Positions 26,245 through 35,431 are shown, counted from the first letter of the stretch. The stretch is 64,000 nucleotides of DNA from Peribacillus frigoritolerans (GCF_001636405.1 NZ_KV440950.1:2441712-2505711); one strand, 5' to 3'. The notes: generated from the letters alone by a model not told the origin. Numbers and translations: made by a program.

Positions 26245-26493
26245 ATGTACGTTGATGTGATTCTTAGCCCTTGTGATGGCAGGGTTGAAAAAATTTCAAT
26301 ATCCAAAAATTCCAGATTTTACGAATGGGATCAATTATTTCAGATTAAGAAGGCAGATGGAAGTGTGGAAATCATTGATATTGGTGTCAGCGGGAAAATA
26401 GAAACTTTGGAGGTATTGGAAGGCGAACCAGTGGTGGCCGGCGAGGTACTCGCCTATTTTAAAGAAGATTTATTTGTGACCGGCAGCGATTAA
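26245..26493 (+). CDS. Small biotin/lipoyl-like domain protein
   Basis: The 82-residue protein reads like a free-standing biotinyl/lipoyl-type beta-barrel: ILSPCDGRVEKISI, WDQLFQIKKADGS, then VSGKIETLEVLEGEPVVAGEVLAYF, the repeat that precedes the second barrel half. The usual modified lysine (AMKM or DKA-type) is absent from the hairpin, so it may be an unmodified barrel. AAGGAAGGA precedes the ATG, 17 nt after the previous gene. The function is unknown; the operon with GDH is notable. Confidence 0.65.
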   Translation: MYVDVILSPCDGRVEKISISKNSRFYEWDQLFQIKKADGSVEIIDIGVSGKIETLEVLEGEPVVAGEVLAYFKEDLFVTGSD

Positions 26494-26504
26494 TATAAAA
26501 CGAA

Positions 26505-26724
26505 AGGCTGTTTTCGCATACTTTATTGCTATTTATGAAGTAGTGCAGTGTGGTTGATTTCCCCTCCAGATGCTCGCTTTCCGCGGGGCGGGCGGTGAGC
26601 CTCCTCGGCGAAAACGCCTGTGGGGTCTCACCTGTCCCGCAGCTCCCGCAGGAGTCTCGCACTTCCGCTCCAATCAACCTAAAATAGTTTCGTTTTAAAA
26701 ACAACAATCTTTACGAAAAGAGCC
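26505..26724 (+). repeat. MITE-like repeat (copy D)
   Basis: Imperfect terminal inverted repeats AGGCTGTTTTCG (26505-26516) and CGAAAAGAGCC (26714-26724) bound a 220-bp unit. It contains the GC-rich core from GTTGATTT (26553) to CAATCAAC (26678). The core is in the same orientation as copy C and opposite to A and B. Its ends differ from those of A-C (no TGTAGACAAA hairpin). It lies in the 302-bp gap after the lipoyl-like gene and abuts a terminator. Confidence 0.7.
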
Positions 26725-26764
26725 AAACAAAAAGAAGATGAGATGATTCATCTTCTTTTTGTTT
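26725..26764. terminator. Bidirectional terminator between the GDH unit and the iclR gene
   Basis: AAACAAAAAGAAGATGA (26725-26741) pairs perfectly with 26748-26764, a 17-bp stem with a 6-nt loop and A/T tracts on both sides. It serves both convergent transcripts. Confidence 0.85.
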
Positions 26765-26795
26765 TATCCGATAATCCTCCACTTCTCTCTTATTT

Positions 26796-27536
26796 TCATG
26801 GTCCCCTATACCCCAATTTTGCAGAAACCCGATTCCCAGTTTCCATCACATTCTTAATGAGGAAATCGAGTCTTTCATCTGTCAGGTTAAAACTGACAAA
26901 ACCAATGCTCACCGCACCGTGAACCTCACCAAAATGGTTCAATATCGGTACGGCAACAGAACATGTTCCCTCTGTTCTTTCACTGTGACTGATCCCATGT
27001 CCCTTCGTTTTAGTCTCTTGCAATATATCCCAAAAAGCTGCTCTTTCTTGAGCTGGCAGAAGAGCATCTACGATTTTTTTCGTTTGATTATATGGCATAT
27101 AGGCGAGCATCGCTTTATTGGCAGCCCCGATATGCATAGGTACACGTGAGCCAAGCTGGTCATAAACCCGGATTTGGCTCTTTTCACTGTCGATCCTTTC
27201 GATAACGAGTGATTCCATCCCGATTGGTTGGCTTAGATAGACGCTTTCCTCCACTTTGTTCATCAGCCTTTCGAGTTCAGGCCTTATTTGACTAATGTAA
27301 TCCATTTTGTCATACATGCGCAAACCATATTCGAGCCAAATATTCCCCAAACCATATTGTTTGGATTGTCCGTCCTGTTGAATTAATCCATGCAAGGACA
27401 TTGCCTTTAACAAACGATGCATGGAGCTGACAGGAAGATCACATTCTTGGGAAAGTTCCGTAATTGACAGCCAGTTTTCCGAAGAATTGGATACCAGCAC
27501 CTTTATAACGTTCATGGCGCGGTCAATTGATTGCAT
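26796..27536 (-). CDS. IclR-family transcriptional regulator
   Basis: The 246-residue protein has an N-terminal winged helix (SIDRAMNVIKVL, WLSITELSQECDLPVSSMHRLLKAM, residues about 1-65) and an IclR effector domain (HIGAANKAMLAYMP, GTCSVAVPILNHFGEVHGAVSIGF). ATG 27536 has AGGTGG 7 nt upstream; the frame extends to 27563 without a better site. It is divergent from the arginine-derivative operon at 27694 and probably controls it through the GCGGAA half-sites described next. Confidence 0.88.
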   Translation of the reverse strand: MQSIDRAMNVIKVLVSNSSENWLSITELSQECDLPVSSMHRLLKAMSLHGLIQQDGQSKQYGLGNIWLEYGLRMYDKMDYISQIRPELERLMNKVEESVYLSQPIGMESLVIERIDSEKSQIRVYDQLGSRVPMHIGAANKAMLAYMPYNQTKKIVDALLPAQERAAFWDILQETKTKGHGISHSERTEGTCSVAVPILNHFGEVHGAVSIGFVSFNLTDERLDFLIKNVMETGNRVSAKLGYRGP

Positions 27537-27603
27537 ATAAAAACCACCTATCTTTCCATACAAGTTAAATAAAAAGTTAATTTATTTGAAAATTTAAAAC
27601 ATA

Positions 27604-27680
27604 TTGACATTATACCAAATCTAAATTTATAATAAAAGAAAAATTCCTATTGGCGGAAACGTTTTCCGCTATGCGGAAAA
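27604..27680 (+). promoter_or_regulatory. Sigma-A promoter and IclR-type operator of the arginine-derivative operon
   Basis: TTGACA (27604-27609), 18 nt, TATAAT (27628-27633) form a strong sigma-A promoter. Downstream, GCGGAAA (27653-27659) and TTTTCCGC (27662-27669) are inverted half-sites, with a third GCGGAAAA at 27673-27680 next to the RBS. The GCGGAA/TTCCGC pattern is typical of IclR operators. The position after the start site suggests roadblock repression. A two-mismatch cre overlaps the inverted pair. Confidence 0.7.
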
Positions 27681-27693
27681 GGAGGGGGAGGCA

Positions 27694-28590
27694 GTGACAT
27701 TTTGTTCGTCTATGTACAAACCATTGGAACGTGTCATTGTAAAACATCCGAAAGAAGCTTTTATTAGTCAAGAGCATTTAAGCCAAACATGGGAGAACTT
27801 CAACTTTTTGGAAGAGCCAGATTTCAACGAAGCGCTAACAGAGTATGGTGACTTTATATCCATTTTGGAGAAATATGTCCCAAACATCGATTATTTGCCA
27901 GCATCTTCGGTAGTTGGCATTGACTCCTTATATGCGCATGATCCAGTAAAATTCACTAGCCAAGGGGCCATTATTTTAAAGTCGGGGAAAAAATCGAGGC
28001 AGCCTGAAGCGACTGTATACAAGGAATACTGTAAGGAAAAGAACATCCCGATCATTGGGTATTTAACGGGTGATGCGGTCGCGGATGGCGGTGATATCGT
28101 TTGGCTTGATGATAAGACCTTGGTTGTCGGGCATGGTTATCGTACAAACGCTGAAGCCATTCGGCAATTAAAGGAAATGACCGCACATCTTGTGGATGAA
28201 TTCATCGTAGTTCAGCTTCCGCATGATCAAGGAGAGGCAGAGTGTCTCCATCTCATGTCTTTCATCAGCATGGTCGACCATGATTTAGCGGTAGTTCATT
28301 CCCGCCTTATGCCTGTCTTTTTCAGAAAACTGCTTATTGAGCGAGGCATTCAGCTTATCGAAGTGCCGATTGATGAGTACTTGAACTTGGGTTGTAATGT
28401 GCTTGCCATTGCTCCGCGGGTTTGCGTGATACCTTCTGGCAACGCTTACACGAAGCAAAAGTTAATTGATGCGGGAGCGACAGTTTATGAGTACAAAGGA
28501 ACTGAAATCAGTTTCAAGGGCACTGGAGGTCCTACCTGTTTAACCTGCCCGGTGGTGCGTACAAATATTGATGAAGGGGGATTGAAATGA
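27694..28590 (+). CDS. Guanidino-group-modifying enzyme (DDAH/arginine deiminase superfamily)
   Basis: The 298-residue protein shows the amidinotransferase/ADI fold pattern: DSLYAHDP (Asp83), VADGGDIVWLDD (GGD 132-134), ECLHL with catalytic His186, and a C-terminal FKGTGGPTCLTCPV with nucleophile Cys282. It probably hydrolyses a guanidino compound to citrulline or a ureido product. The frame starts with GTG 27694 right after GGAGGGGGAG, and its end overlaps the next start (ATGA). It differs from the second enzyme of this kind at 33135, so the two probably act on different substrates. Confidence 0.8.
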   Translation: MTFCSSMYKPLERVIVKHPKEAFISQEHLSQTWENFNFLEEPDFNEALTEYGDFISILEKYVPNIDYLPASSVVGIDSLYAHDPVKFTSQGAIILKSGKKSRQPEATVYKEYCKEKNIPIIGYLTGDAVADGGDIVWLDDKTLVVGHGYRTNAEAIRQLKEMTAHLVDEFIVVQLPHDQGEAECLHLMSFISMVDHDLAVVHSRLMPVFFRKLLIERGIQLIEVPIDEYLNLGCNVLAIAPRVCVIPSGNAYTKQKLIDAGATVYEYKGTEISFKGTGGPTCLTCPVVRTNIDEGGLK

Positions 28591-30203
28591 GTCAATTACT
28601 ATGGGATACTCCAGAAACGCTCCGTGCTTTGTTGTGTGAACTTGTTAGCTGGGAAAGCCGGACTCTTACACCAGGGGAGCGAACGTTCCCTTATAAGGTG
28701 CAAGAGAAATTAAGGGAGCTTGATTATTTTAAAAGGAACCCGGCACACTTATCGCTTCACGAGGCAGATTTAGGAAGGAATTTTGTGAATGCCTTTTATA
28801 AACATCCCGATAGCAGGGAGACCGTAGTATTAATTAGCCATTTTGATACGGTTCATACTGAAGAATACGGTGACCTTGAGACTCTTGCATTTCAACCAGA
28901 GGAGCTCACGAAAAAACTTCACGATAGGAAAGATGATCTGCCTGAAGAAGCGCGCATTGATCTGGAATCAGGAAGGTACTTGTTTGGTAGAGGAACGATG
29001 GATATGAAAATGGGGCTTGCCCTTCATATGGCTATCATCGAAAAGGCAAGCATCGAACAATGGCCGATCAATCTCCTGCTGTTAACGGTTCCGGATGAGG
29101 AAGTGAATTCTGCGGGAATGAGGGCTGCAGTTAAAGAACTTGTGGCTTTACGGGATAAATATGACCTTTCCTATAAAATGTTTTTTAATAGTGAACCGTC
29201 CTTTTCACAGAAACCGGGTGATAATAATCATTATATTTATTCCGGAACTTTGGGGAAAATCATGCCCGCTGCCCTTTTTTATGGGAAAGAAACTCATGTA
29301 GGTGAGCCATTAAAGGGCATAACCGCTAACTATATAGCCTCGTTTCTCACGCAGCTCATGGAGTGGAACACTCTTTTTCTGGAAAGTGACCTTGGCGAGG
29401 AAACACCTTTACCCGTATCGCTTCAGCAAAAAGATCTAAAACTACAATATTCAACACAGACACCTTATCGGGCAGCCGCGCTTTATAATGTGTTCATCAT
29501 GAAAAGAACAGCTGCAGAAATAATGGATTTATTCGAGCAGGTTGCGAACGAAGCAGCGATGAAATGCAATGAATCTTATAAAGAACTTTGTCTGCGTGAA
29601 CAAATTGAAGGTGTAGGCGAAGTACAAGTATTGCGCTACGAAAAGTTACTTTCATATGCCGAGGGCAAATTTGGCGGGAGTTTTGTTCAGCAAATAAAGA
29701 GTGAAGTTAAAGGAAACAAGGATTTGGATGAACGGGAAAAATCAGTGCGGATCGCTGAAAAATTGATGATACAATGTCATGAGCTTTCACCCGCCATTGT
29801 ATTGCTGTTCGCACCGCCATATTATCCAGCCGTCAATTCGTCCGATGATCCGCTTATCATCGAATCTGTGAAATTAATGAAGGAAACTGCCAGAAAGTTT
29901 GATGAAGAAGTCAGACAAATTCATTATTTTAATGGCCTTTGCGATTTAAGCTATGTTCAATATACTGATGACTCTGACGGCTGGACGGCTTTTGAAAAAA
30001 ATACACCAGTCTGGGGCGATACTTACAGCATTCCTTTTGCCGATATGAAAAAACTTCAGGCACCCGTACTTAATGTGGGGCCATTCGGCAAGGATGCCCA
30101 TCAGCGTACTGAGCGCCTTCACATCGATAGCGCCTTTGTCCATACGCCCGTTTTGCTTGAGAAGTTAATAAAGAGTATGTTTAAGTGTTTGGTTGAGAAG
30201 TGA
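28587..30203 (+). CDS. rocB: RocB-like M20-family protein
   Basis: The 538-residue protein matches RocB of the arginine utilisation regulon, an M20-type metallopeptidase fold of unclear reaction. Metal-site motifs are visible: LISHFDTVHTEEYG, GRGTMDMKMGLALHM, VPDEEVNSAGM and NVGPFGKDAHQRTERLH. The start overlaps the preceding gene by 4 nt, so the two are coupled. It may deacylate or hydrolyse an arginine derivative. Presence between two guanidino enzymes supports an arginine-related role. Confidence 0.8.
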   Translation: MSQLLWDTPETLRALLCELVSWESRTLTPGERTFPYKVQEKLRELDYFKRNPAHLSLHEADLGRNFVNAFYKHPDSRETVVLISHFDTVHTEEYGDLETLAFQPEELTKKLHDRKDDLPEEARIDLESGRYLFGRGTMDMKMGLALHMAIIEKASIEQWPINLLLLTVPDEEVNSAGMRAAVKELVALRDKYDLSYKMFFNSEPSFSQKPGDNNHYIYSGTLGKIMPAALFYGKETHVGEPLKGITANYIASFLTQLMEWNTLFLESDLGEETPLPVSLQQKDLKLQYSTQTPYRAAALYNVFIMKRTAAEIMDLFEQVANEAAMKCNESYKELCLREQIEGVGEVQVLRYEKLLSYAEGKFGGSFVQQIKSEVKGNKDLDEREKSVRIAEKLMIQCHELSPAIVLLFAPPYYPAVNSSDDPLIIESVKLMKETARKFDEEVRQIHYFNGLCDLSYVQYTDDSDGWTAFEKNTPVWGDTYSIPFADMKKLQAPVLNVGPFGKDAHQRTERLHIDSAFVHTPVLLEKLIKSMFKCLVEK

Positions 30204-30258
30204 TGGTCCGACAGGAAAACTGGATTAATAGCATTAAACTTTAACTGGGGGTATTAAG

Positions 30259-31713
30259 ATGAATGACCTGCCTAATGGTCCAATCACTTCCAAGCCGCTT
30301 GATCAGAATAATAAGCCACTTAACCAACTAACGGAGTTGCCGGAAAAAGGGATAAATCCTTTTGTATTAATGTTTATCGTAATTGTGATAGTGACGGTTC
30401 TAACCTATATCTTACCAGCAGGCCAATATGAAAGAATTGAAAAGGATGGCCGAAGTGTAGTCGATCCCACTTCTTTTGAATTCGTAGAATCAACACCTGT
30501 GGGATTATTGGAAATGTTCAGCAGTATTCATGCAGGGATGATTGAAGGAGCGTCAATTATCTTGTTCGTCTTTTTGTTTGGCGGAGCACTGGGAATCATG
30601 CAGGCAACAGGAGCACTGGATTCTTTCATTAAGTTTGTGGCTATCCGATTCGGAACAAAAGAAAAATTGCTTATTCCGTTGATGGTATTAATCTTCGCAT
30701 CATTAGGGACACTGATCGGCTCTGCTGAAGATGCATTAGTTTATATCGCCATCATTGTTCCGATGACGATCGCATTAGGCTTTGATGCACTTACTGGTTT
30801 TGCGATCGTCATCCTTGGAACATTGGCGACTGGATTCATTTCGGGCATTACGAACCCATTTAATGTTGGAGTTGCCCAAAGCATTGCAGAATTGCCCATG
30901 TATTCGGGAATGGGATTGCGAATCGCTCTTCTTGCAGTTTTTTATGTCGTTACAGTATTGTACATCTATTTTCATGCAATGAAGGTTAAAAGGAACCCTG
31001 AACTGGGGGAGTATGGGAAATTCAGGCGTGAAGAACATGGACAACTTGATAAAAACTTTAGGATGAGCAAAAGACATAGCGCTGCTTTAATTATTTTATT
31101 GGTGAATTTCATCCTATTAGTCTATGGAGTTATTAAATTAGGATGGTATATAAGTGAAATTGGCGGCTTGTTTTTATTAAGCGGGATCATAATGGGCCTA
31201 ATCGGAGGCTTGACTCCGTCCAAGATGGCTAATGGTTTTATTTCAGGAGCAGGCGATATGGTTTCCGGGGCATTGATAATAGGTGTTGCTCAGACAATCT
31301 TGGTCATCATTACAAGTGGCGGATTGCTTGATACCATTTTATATTATGCTGCAGGATTGGTTGAGCAGCTTCCTCCCGCCATAAATGCAATCGGAATGTT
31401 CATTGTCCAATTATTCCTTAACTTCATTGTTCCTTCAGGAAGCGGACAAGCAGCATTGACGATGCCGATCATGGCTCCATTAGCGGATTTAATGGGTGTG
31501 ACAAGACAAACGGCAGTTTTAGCTTTCCAATTAGGGGATGGGATTTCGAATATGATATTTCCGACTTCTGGAGTGCTATTGGCTGGACTGGCAGTGGCCG
31601 GCATATCATTTACGAAATGGGTGAAATGGGTATTTCCCTATCTTTTGATACAGGTTGCCGTAGCAATTATCTTTTTGATCATTGCTCAAAGCATAAAGTA
31701 TGGCCCTTTTTAA
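30259..31713 (+). CDS. YfcC-family basic amino acid transporter
   Basis: The 484-residue protein has about twelve membrane helices. It belongs to the YfcC/ArcD-like family of arginine/ornithine or similar antiporters (ITNPFNVGVAQSIAELPMYSGMGLRI, NFIVPSGSGQAALTMPIMAPLADL, QLGDGISNMIFPTSGVLLAGL). Its hydrophilic N-terminus (residues 1-30) precedes the first helix. It lies in the same operon as RocB and probably moves arginine derivatives in or ornithine/citrulline out. Confidence 0.85.
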   Translation: MNDLPNGPITSKPLDQNNKPLNQLTELPEKGINPFVLMFIVIVIVTVLTYILPAGQYERIEKDGRSVVDPTSFEFVESTPVGLLEMFSSIHAGMIEGASIILFVFLFGGALGIMQATGALDSFIKFVAIRFGTKEKLLIPLMVLIFASLGTLIGSAEDALVYIAIIVPMTIALGFDALTGFAIVILGTLATGFISGITNPFNVGVAQSIAELPMYSGMGLRIALLAVFYVVTVLYIYFHAMKVKRNPELGEYGKFRREEHGQLDKNFRMSKRHSAALIILLVNFILLVYGVIKLGWYISEIGGLFLLSGIIMGLIGGLTPSKMANGFISGAGDMVSGALIIGVAQTILVIITSGGLLDTILYYAAGLVEQLPPAINAIGMFIVQLFLNFIVPSGSGQAALTMPIMAPLADLMGVTRQTAVLAFQLGDGISNMIFPTSGVLLAGLAVAGISFTKWVKWVFPYLLIQVAVAIIFLIIAQSIKYGPF

Positions 31714-31761
31714 AGATCTGAAATATCCGAATATTCGAACTAATTGATCTAGGAGGCGTTT

Positions 31762-32967
31762 ATGATGAAGACAATACAGGAGACAGTTGTGGATGAAGTG
31801 ATTTCATGGAGACGTCATTTTCATGAAAATCCGGAGCTCTCGTATCAGGAGCACCAGACTTCCGAATTCATTTTTAGGAAATTAAAAACCTTTACAGGAT
31901 TAGATGTGACAAGACCTACCGAAACGAGTGTTTTAGCGGTTCTCAAAGGAGCAAAAAAATCACCCCGAAAATCGAATACCATTTCTTTTCGTGCAGATAT
32001 TGATGCACTCCCGATTGAAGAGGAAGCAGATATTGAATATAAATCAAAAAACCCTGGGGTTATGCATGCATGCGGACATGATGCACATGCTGCGATGTTA
32101 TTAGGTGCTGCAAAAGTCCTCTCCGGGAAAATAGACGAGATTAATGGAGAAATCAGGTTTATTTTCCAACATGCCGAAGAGGTTCTGCCAGGAGGAGCTC
32201 AGGAATTGGTGAAAAAAGGGGTCATGGAAGGAGTTGATTATGCATTTGCATTGCATGTTACTCCTTATGAACGAACAGGAACCATATGTTTAAGGGAAGG
32301 GGTATTCTGTGCAGCAGCCGATGATTTTGAAATTAAAATCATTGGGCAGGGCGGTCATGCGTCGACTCCGGAATTAACGGTAGATCCGCTTATCATTGGT
32401 GCAGAAATTACGACGAATATTCAACATATCGTTTCCAGAAAAATTTCAGCTCTTAGGACACCTGTCATTTCAGTCACCCAATTCCATTCCGGAAGTGCGC
32501 TCAATGTCATACCTGAATATGCAGAAATCGGCGGCACCATTCGTTCCTTGGACGCTGATAGCCGAGTGAAAGCAAGGGAGTATCTAGAGCAAATCGTTAA
32601 GGGGGTTTCAGAAGCGCATGGGGCAAAATGTGAAGTCACTTGGTATTTAGGGTATCCAGCGGTGGTGAATGATAAAGCTGCCGTTGATATTTCAAGAACG
32701 GTCATGGAAGGTATTTTTGAGGAAAATAATATCATCCAGGTTGATGATCCCATGTTTGGGACAGAAGATTTTTCGGCTTTTTCCGAAATCGTTCCCTCTT
32801 CCATGCAATTTCTAGGCGTCCATGATAATGAGTTTGGAAAAGCTTATCCTTTGCACCATCCTAAATTTAAAGTCGATGAGAAGGCTTTAGGGTATGGAGT
32901 AAGATATTTTGTAGGAATAGCGGATAAATTATGCGGTCATCAAAATAATCGAGAAAGCATGGACTAA
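31762..32967 (+). CDS. M20 amidohydrolase (N-acyl-amino acid hydrolase family)
   Basis: The 401-residue protein is an M20D amidohydrolase like hippurate or N-acetyl-amino acid hydrolases. RRHFHENPELSYQE opens the family domain, HACGHDAHAAM holds metal ligands, FIFQHAEEVLPGGA contains the catalytic Glu pair, and FGTEDFSAF is the C-terminal motif. It probably removes an acyl group from an arginine derivative. ATG 31762 and ATG 31765 are both possible starts after AGGAGG. Confidence 0.87.
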   Translation: MMKTIQETVVDEVISWRRHFHENPELSYQEHQTSEFIFRKLKTFTGLDVTRPTETSVLAVLKGAKKSPRKSNTISFRADIDALPIEEEADIEYKSKNPGVMHACGHDAHAAMLLGAAKVLSGKIDEINGEIRFIFQHAEEVLPGGAQELVKKGVMEGVDYAFALHVTPYERTGTICLREGVFCAAADDFEIKIIGQGGHASTPELTVDPLIIGAEITTNIQHIVSRKISALRTPVISVTQFHSGSALNVIPEYAEIGGTIRSLDADSRVKAREYLEQIVKGVSEAHGAKCEVTWYLGYPAVVNDKAAVDISRTVMEGIFEENNIIQVDDPMFGTEDFSAFSEIVPSSMQFLGVHDNEFGKAYPLHHPKFKVDEKALGYGVRYFVGIADKLCGHQNNRESMD

Positions 32968-33134
32968 GAAGAGATACCCCTTATATTTAGAAAGGCTTTC
33001 GGTTGTCTCTTCTCTCGCTTTTGTCATAGTTAAGCAACTGCTTGAACAGCAAAAAGGTCAAAAAGGGATTTCATTTCAAAAAGGTGAATTTCCCACATTT
33101 TAAAAAATAAGCAACCTATTTAGGAGGAATATAT

Positions 33135-33896
33135 ATGTTTAATCACGCGATTGTAAGAAAGATTGGAAAAAGTTTTGTAAATGGCTTAACAACATCCGAT
33201 TTAGGAAACCCGAATTATGAAAAAGCGCTTGTACAACACGAGGCTTATGTAGAAGCATTAAAACAATGCGGTGTGAAAGTGACCGTTCTCGAATCGGATG
33301 AGAGGTATCCTGATTCCACGTTTGTAGAAGATACCGCGGTTTTGACGCCAAAATGTGCCCTTGTAACCAATCCTGGAGCAGAAAGCCGGAATGGCGAGAT
33401 TAATGAAATGAAAGAAGTTTTAAAGGACTTTTATGACACAATCGAATATATTCAATCTCCAGGTATGTTAGATGGCGGGGATGTAATGCAAGTTGAGGAT
33501 CACTTCTATGTTGGCCTTTCAACCAGAACGAATGAAGCAGGTGCTCTGCAGTTCAAAGACATCATGGGTAAGTATGGGTATGGCACGACCATCATTCCCC
33601 TTAAGAAATTCTTTCATTTAAAAACGGGTGTCAATTATCTGGGAGACAATAATTTATTAGTGGCAGGGGAATTCATTAATCATGAGGCTTTTTCTAGCTT
33701 TAATCAAATCATCGTAAAAGAGGAAGAAGAATATTCCGGTAACTGCGTCAGAATGAACGACTGCGTTATTGTCCCGAAAGGGTTTGAGGGTACAAAGAAA
33801 AAGATTGAAGAATTGGGATACACAGTGATTGAAGTGGAAATGACTGAATTTCAAAAACAAGATGGCGGTCTTAGTTGTCTCTCATTGAGGTTCTAA
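33135..33896 (+). CDS. ddaH: Dimethylarginine dimethylaminohydrolase (DDAH)
   Basis: The 253-residue protein has the size and catalytic residues of bacterial DDAH: Asp60, FVEDTAVL (Glu65), FFHLKTGVNYLGDNNLL with His161, and the C-terminal GGLSCLSLRF with Cys248. DDAH splits N-omega-methylated or dimethylated arginine into citrulline and methylamine or dimethylamine. It is spaced about 170 nt after the M20 gene, so it may have a separate promoter. GGAGGA lies 7 nt before the ATG. Few Bacillota carry this enzyme in an arginine cluster. Confidence 0.92.
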   Translation: MFNHAIVRKIGKSFVNGLTTSDLGNPNYEKALVQHEAYVEALKQCGVKVTVLESDERYPDSTFVEDTAVLTPKCALVTNPGAESRNGEINEMKEVLKDFYDTIEYIQSPGMLDGGDVMQVEDHFYVGLSTRTNEAGALQFKDIMGKYGYGTTIIPLKKFFHLKTGVNYLGDNNLLVAGEFINHEAFSSFNQIIVKEEEEYSGNCVRMNDCVIVPKGFEGTKKKIEELGYTVIEVEMTEFQKQDGGLSCLSLRF

Positions 33897-33947
33897 GATG
33901 GTTTGGGAGAAGGCATAGGCTAATAGATAAGATAAGGACGTGATTAT

Positions 33948-35363
33948 ATGGGGTATGGACTGGAGAATAATGATCAGCTGCAACGCTCAATGAAAAGACG
34001 CCATTTATTTATGCTTTCACTTGGCGGCGTAATTGGTACAGGCCTTTTTTTAAATGCTGGCTATACAATTAACCAAGCGGGGGCAGGAGGAGCCCTGATC
34101 GGTTATCTAGCAGGCGGTCTTATTTTGTATATGGTCATGGTCTGCCTTGGCGAGCTAGCCGTTCATATGCCGGTTACAGGATCATTCCAAAAATATGCTG
34201 CCGAATATATTGGGCCTTCCGCTGGTTTCTCTCTTGGATGGATGTATTTCGTAGGTTCAGCCGCAACTGCAGGAGTTGAATTTACGGCAGCGGGAATATT
34301 GATGAAACAATGGTTCCCCCATAGTCCTACCTGGATTTGGTGTGCTTTGTTCATAGTGCTTTTATTTACATTGAATGCATTAACGACAAGAGGTTTTGCA
34401 GAGGCGGAATATTGGTTCGCTGGAATAAAAATCGTTGCAGTGATTTTGTTTATCTTGATTGGAATCGCTGGTATCTTTGGTTTTGTCTCTTTATCTGATC
34501 GTCCAACCCCATTCTTCGAGAACTTGGCACCTTCTGGTCTTTTTCCAGCTGGCGGCATTACGATTATCTTTGTGACAATGATGAATGTTATATTTTCTTA
34601 TCAAGGCTCGGAACTTATAGGAATTGCGGCAGGTGAAAGTGAAAAACCTGAAGAAAACATTCCTAAAGCCATTCGAAACGTACTATTTAGAATCATTGTT
34701 TTTTACATTTCATCCATTATCATCCTTTCCGCCATATTCCCTTCTTCGGAATTAGGCTTATTGGAAAGTCCTTTTGTAACTTTGATGAAGATAGCGGGGA
34801 TACCTTATGCAGCAGGTATCATGAATTTCATTATATTAACAGCCATTCTTTCAGTGGGGAATTCATGTCTTTATGCATCTACAAGGTTGCTTTGGTCGAT
34901 GGCCCATGATGGGATGGCACCAAAAGTGTTTGGTCTATTGTCCAAAAGGAAAGTACCCTTGAATGCCCTTCTTTTTACGATATGCTTTTCGCTTCTCTCG
35001 TTATTGACGAGCTTCATTGCGGCGGATACTGTGTTCGTGATACTAATGTCCATAGCGGGTATCTCCGTCACGATTTCATGGATGGGAATTGCTTTATCGC
35101 AATATATGTTTAGAAAGAAATTTATTAAAGCGGGTGGCAAAACGGAAGACTTACAATACATAGTACCGTTTTACCCATTCGTCCCGTTGTTTTGTTTAGG
35201 CTTTTGTTCGCTGATTCTAGTATTCCTTGCCTTTGACCCTACTCAAAGAGTTGGACTGTTTTATGGAATAGGATTTTTGGTAGCCTGTATATTATTCTAT
35301 AAATTTAAATTGGCTAAGAAAGCAAAGTCGAACACGAACTTGGAAAATGAAAAAATATTGTAA
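33948..35363 (+). CDS. APC-family amino acid permease
   Basis: The 471-residue protein is an amino acid permease of the AAT subfamily (lysine/arginine/proline type). Motifs are HLFMLSLGGVIGTGLFLNAG near residue 20, FSYQGSELIGIAAGESEKPEENIPKAI in the middle, and about twelve helices. It sits 52 nt after ddaH, so it is the likely importer of methylated arginine. A strong terminator follows. Confidence 0.88.
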   Translation: MGYGLENNDQLQRSMKRRHLFMLSLGGVIGTGLFLNAGYTINQAGAGGALIGYLAGGLILYMVMVCLGELAVHMPVTGSFQKYAAEYIGPSAGFSLGWMYFVGSAATAGVEFTAAGILMKQWFPHSPTWIWCALFIVLLFTLNALTTRGFAEAEYWFAGIKIVAVILFILIGIAGIFGFVSLSDRPTPFFENLAPSGLFPAGGITIIFVTMMNVIFSYQGSELIGIAAGESEKPEENIPKAIRNVLFRIIVFYISSIIILSAIFPSSELGLLESPFVTLMKIAGIPYAAGIMNFIILTAILSVGNSCLYASTRLLWSMAHDGMAPKVFGLLSKRKVPLNALLFTICFSLLSLLTSFIAADTVFVILMSIAGISVTISWMGIALSQYMFRKKFIKAGGKTEDLQYIVPFYPFVPLFCLGFCSLILVFLAFDPTQRVGLFYGIGFLVACILFYKFKLAKKAKSNTNLENEKIL

Positions 35364-35394
35364 TAGAGTCCCTATATTGATTGCCCGTTCGTAT

Positions 35395-35431
35395 AAAAGG
35401 TTAGCCAGTTATTACTGGTTAACCTTTTTTT
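35395..35431. terminator. Terminator after the permease
   Basis: AAAAGGTTAGCCAGT (35395-35409) pairs with ACTGGTTAACCTTTT (35414-35428, one G-U pair), followed by more T residues. It closes the 26.8-35.4 kb cluster. Confidence 0.85.

Noticed and set aside
27655..27668. cre site before the arginine-derivative operon
   Set aside because: Two of the fixed positions mismatch; the IclR half-sites explain the sequence better.
32421..32804. 127-codon minus-strand open frame in the M20 gene
   Set aside because: It is antisense to conserved M20 motifs and has no start signals.
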